A DNA stretch of 64,000 nucleotides, from the NCBI GenBank assembly GCA_000697055.1, contig JNDT01002236.1, forward strand, positions 124,001 through 188,000, given 5' to 3'. Every line of letters begins with the position of its first letter. The first letter of the stretch is position 1. Below the pieces are notes generated by a model. The model was not told where the DNA came from. It saw only the letters and a program-made list of their open reading frames with translations, and did not search any database. Made by a program: the position numbers and the translations under genes. This document shows, piece by piece, positions 60,798 through 64,000 of this stretch. This DNA is from Saksenaea vasiformis B4078 (Eukaryota; Mucoromycota; Mucoromycetes; Mucorales; Saksenaeaceae).

Positions 60798-62142
60798 TCA
60801 TCTGCATGAGTTCAAGAGAAAAATGTTGTCAGACGACTGGTACCAATGCGTTTTTGGAGCTCCGAAACTCTATTTCAAGTTCGGCATCATAGCGTGCGCA
60901 TAGCAGGGTCAATGAATTACAACTATCAATCGGAGTCCATAATATAGTCAGAAAGGGAAACGTCTATCTGAAGTTATAAATATTGACCCATCACAATTTC
61001 CAAAGGGCTTGCCTTCGGGATGCATCATCGCTTTGTACTCCGAATCAGTTTCCAAGCATACACGCGACGAATTAAATGTATACGCCATTTAGTCGATCAG
61101 TGATAATGGGATCCTTTGGAAGATGCTCTCACCGTATTATGTTACTGTTTTATGGTACCCAGTCCAGACTACTGTAAATGGGCCTTTCCCCGATAGTCAC
61201 TCATCTGATCTCAATGGACCGGGTCAATCCAACCTTAGGTTTGATTTCTAGGCGCCTGGTATTTTCTCATCAGAGATTTCTCATTGGTAATACCTTTGTG
61301 CCATTGGAAATCTCACGTGTCTATTAATATTTACTTCTTAGTTCGAATCTGGTGGCGGATAAAAAAGCTGTCTGAGGTATAACACATGTAGCAACTGGAG
61401 TCATGCTGAGCAGGGACACTGTGCCACATCTACAAACGCTACAGCATTGTTGTGCACAGCCTTTCACAGGCCAGTTGCAACTGAACCATAACCTCGGATA
61501 TAGCCGTTGACTTTTTTTTGTTGCCGTGGTTGATAACTTGAGCAACAGCAGGGATTGGACTAAGCCGTTGTCCCTAAAAACCTGACCACATCGTTCCTCA
61601 ATCATCTCTAGAGCATTCCTCTCTATCGGCCGGAACTGTGCTTGTTTGCAGAATGATGATGAATTTAGTATCATTGATCCGTCGCATCAAAACGTTCAAT
61701 CATACACTTCGGTAACAGTAAGGAAATGGCGTCAATGGAACTACACAACTAAACTTTCTATGTCTTTGAGGAGAGGAAAAAAGAAAATTAATTTATTTTA
61801 TTTGTCACCTCCCTCTTATCTCTAGGTTTTTCCCATTGCGTTAGCTCGAGGATTCTTTTGCAAAAATCATGTATGCCAGCTAATGGGTCCTGGTCAGTGA
61901 TGTAGTTTTACGTATTTTTACCATTTTCACGGACAACCTGCCCCACTTTAAAGCATAAACTATGGAGGAAAAGAAAGGCAGCGAACATTATTTTTGAAAA
62001 GGCGACCGCTGTTTGTGAAACTTCTATTATTTTCTCCCCCGGACATGTTTGCCCGGGCCTTTCTTTTTTTTTTTCCCACAAGGAAATTTTCATTTCTACA
62101 TGCATTTGATAAAACAAAAGAAGTTTGAAACAAACGTTTGAC
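60798..62142. other. Intergenic with possible relict frame
   Basis: The region immediately upstream of CRN copy 2 matches the flank of copy 1. A minus-strand frame at 61324–61674 (116 codons) holds a Cys-rich patch (CAQQCCSVCRCG) and could be a relict, but no family is recognised. The rest is empty. Confidence 0.4.
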
Positions 62143-63206
62143 CTAGTCTACTTCTGCTAATAGAGACGCCATCAATTGATCTTTTCCTTTGCGCCTTATC
62201 AACTTTTCCAGTCTTAGACATTTCTCATAACGGGCTGCTCCCAACTGTACTAGTGGTGCATCCTCCATAGGTGCTACATCCGCCTTTGTTCGAGAAGTAA
62301 GTTCCCTAGTATCATTACTTCTTCTTTGATTTACCAGAATGATATCTATTAAATTCGCTATCGTATCACGGTCCTTTTGCATATGCTAGAAAAAGTTAAA
62401 AAAAAAGGTAAGCTTCATGTAAGGAAAAGGAACAATAAGAAGAGGAGACCTGTTTCATAACCGTAGGTTGTGGACGATTGTCTTTTGATATCTGATTCCG
62501 TCTGTACCTTTGGCCACAAGTTAGTCTTTTTCTTTTTATCTCTTTTTTTTTCTTTTACTTTTTCGCATAATCCATAAAGTTTTTTTTGATCATCTGTGCT
62601 TTTACTCGATAGATCACGCCACCATACTTCCATGCTTCTCTTGCAACATCATCTGCCATCGATCCATTCGAATCAGCTTCGGACTCATCACTCGTAGTTG
62701 TATCCACGTCATTGTCCCTTGAAAGGATAGGATCCATGGGTGCCACATTCGTTGGCCGTTTCTGTCCCCGAGCCTTAGAAAGAATGAGGCGCCTTTTCTA
62801 AATTCGTCATTGTAACTATTTTTTACCGGTTGATAATCTTTATGGTTCGGACATTTCCATTCAGTGTGTGTAGTAGTAGTAGTAGGAGTAGATAAGGATG
62901 GGCTGATACAATCTAGGTGACAAAATAATTCACAACCTTCACAAGATAGCATTGATTTTGCTAGAGCTGTTCCTTGGCATTGGGAACAAGTGACGAATCT
63001 TCGCTCATCATCTCCACTGTTTTCATTTGGTAAAATAGGAATTGTAGATTTCAGAACTTACTTGTCTTCTTTCTTTAATAGCGAATTCATTTCTATCAAA
63101 AACAAAAATACGTTCAGGTGAGTTAACAAAAAAGATGAGAAATTCTTTTACTCTGTAATTCCTGAATGAATTCATCAAAATAGTCAGAGTGTGATATAGT
63201 CTGCAT
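62143..63206 (-). CDS. PHD-finger protein (5 or more exons)
   Basis: A probable chromatin reader. Exon 1 is 63206–63152 (MQTISHSDYFDEFIQEL), exon 2 is 63092–63062, exon 3 is 63016–62827 and exon 4 starts at 62773; these junctions close in phase. Exon 3 contains a PHD zinc finger: CSQCQG, then CEGCELFCHLDC and WKCPNH, i.e. a Cys4-His-Cys3 pattern. Exon 4 has a Lys/Arg patch (RGQKRP) and an acidic Ser-rich run (TTTSDESEADSNGS). A further exon near 62511–62455 (VQTESDIKR) and a final helical one ending at the stop 62143 (LEKLIRRKGKDQLMASLLAE) belong to it, but the last junction does not close by the visible splice sites. The 3' part is therefore provisional. Nuclear location inferred. Confidence 0.7.
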
Positions 63207-63365
63207 AGAAAAAGATAAAAATTTTTTTTAGATAGATAGAGAAAGAAAGAAAGAAAGAGAAAGAATTCAGCATAACACAGACGAATTCAATTTTTTTATG
63301 GACCCCAAATGGTTACATACCACAAGACAGATCACCAACTAAGGAGTGAATTAACTAACTCTCTT

Positions 63366-63374
<9 letters not shown>

Positions 63375-63401
<27 letters not shown>
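63375..63401. repeat. (CT)n microsatellite
   Basis: A pyrimidine tract with a long uninterrupted CT run followed by T10, in the region between the PHD gene and the small membrane-protein gene. Confidence 0.85.
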
Positions 63402-63408
<7 letters not shown>

Positions 63409-63516
63409 TCTCTCTGTCTTTATTATTTGTCTGACATGACATGCCATGCATTCTCTCTTTCTTTCATGTTTACCAAGTCTCATTTCCCTCATTCGCTCGA
63501 TCTTAACCCTGTCTCT

Positions 63517-63672
63517 TTATGCACCTTTATATTTATAACGAGCTTTTTCTAGTTCATCAAAATTCTCTTCTACTTGACGCATCATACGAATCGCTAAAAG
63601 ATCCAACCCTAGTACCGCAAGTGGAATAGACCAGTAACCAAATTCAATCCATGTTGTTTCGAATACAGACAT
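63517..63672 (-). CDS. Small single-pass membrane protein (51 aa)
   Basis: A compact ORF from the ATG at 63672. One hydrophobic segment (WSIPLAVLGLDLLAI) is followed by an amphipathic charged helix (MMRQVEENFDELEKARYKY). Size and topology suit a small inner-mitochondrial or ER membrane subunit. The frame stays open upstream to 63969, but that part is antisense to a more convincing plus-strand frame, so the internal ATG is chosen. Family not recognised. Confidence 0.5.
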   Translation of the reverse strand: MSVFETTWIEFGYWSIPLAVLGLDLLAIRMMRQVEENFDELEKARYKYKGA

Positions 63673-63674
63673 GA

Positions 63675-63953
63675 CAGGTGCCACAGACCCCGTCAAGACA
63701 GTTAATCCGACACCTGGCCTATCCAGACGACCCAATCCACGATGACTGGGACGACTCCATACCAACTCGCGGGGTGATAGCCGACAAGTGCGAAGAAGTG
63801 TATAAATCGACAGATACACCGAAAGAAGACTTGTTACGCATGCAAACCGAGGCTCTGGTACATACGACACAACAGGTGCACCCATCATCGGTACCGGAAT
63901 CATCGGCACCGACAGAAGGTGCGATGGATAGGAAACGTCGTACAAAAAAATGA
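63675..63953 (+). CDS. 3' exon of an acidic hydrophilic protein, unidentified
   Basis: A plus-strand frame open from 63675 to the stop at 63953, without an ATG at its start. The peptide is polar and well formed (HLAYPDDPIHDDWDDS, DTPKEDLLRMQTEALVH) and ends in a basic tail (MDRKRRTKK). ATGACAG just before 63678 is a plausible acceptor. A frame from the ATG at 63519 to a GTGGAA donor would join in phase, but that would place it fully antisense to the small membrane protein. Only the 3' part is supported. Confidence 0.4.
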   Translation, partial: QVPQTPSRQLIRHLAYPDDPIHDDWDDSIPTRGVIADKCEEVYKSTDTPKEDLLRMQTEALVHTTQQVHPSSVPESSAPTEGAMDRKRRTKK

Positions 63954-64000
63954 CATATCTAACCGACACCAGTTAAGACTTTCTGTCTCTCTCTCTCCCC

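Overview
The window is eukaryotic and almost certainly fungal. Genes are split by many short GT–AG introns, mostly 45–75 nt, with pyrimidine/T-rich UTRs and no operons. The gene set (fungal-type Ras, MED17, a CLIP-170-like CAP-Gly protein, a branching-NADH-chain type II dehydrogenase, FRAY-type Ste20 kinase, Fanzor and Crinkler families) fits an early-diverging fungus. I infer Mucoromycota, probably Mucorales; this rests on gene families and intron style, not on a marker gene.

Layout: 1–4.3 kb is gene-poor with decayed reading frames, then a complete Ras gene (4361–5200). 5.2–9.4 kb is repeat-like and relict. A Fanzor gene, the eukaryotic TnpB-like RNA-guided nuclease family, lies at 9489–11917, with a structured 3' end that could be part of its guide (omega) RNA. 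From 12.3 to 19.5 kb come a small two-exon gene, a CAP-Gly/coiled-coil/zinc-knuckle protein and a 2-aminoadipate/kynurenine-type aminotransferase. 19.5–26.8 kb is mostly empty except for a small secreted protein.

26.8–50.5 kb is a compact housekeeping block: amino-acid permease, COX17 (minus), an unidentified multi-exon gene, a HAD_SAK phosphatase-like protein, a ten-exon Ste20/FRAY kinase (minus), MED17, a two-domain GT8–GT64 glycosyltransferase (minus), a VC0807-like membrane protein (minus), a 22-exon alternative NADH dehydrogenase (minus), a small KSVSF-motif protein and an aldo/keto reductase. I rebuilt exon structures by requiring canonical splice sites and a continuous reading frame; for most of these genes the phases close exactly.

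50.5–61 kb is repeat-rich again. It holds two tandem Crinkler (CRN) genes on the minus strand, each with a ubiquitin-like header, a P-loop NTPase and a nuclease-like C-terminal domain, and both broken by frameshifts or stops. Their promoter–header blocks are much more alike than their C-terminal parts. 62.1–64 kb carries a PHD-finger gene, a small membrane protein and an antisense-overlapping ORF at the edge.

The most interesting items are the Fanzor with its 3' hairpins, the CRN pair, the GT8–GT64 fusion, the extreme exon fragmentation of the NADH dehydrogenase, and an array of RFxV-type motifs inside a FRAY-family kinase.
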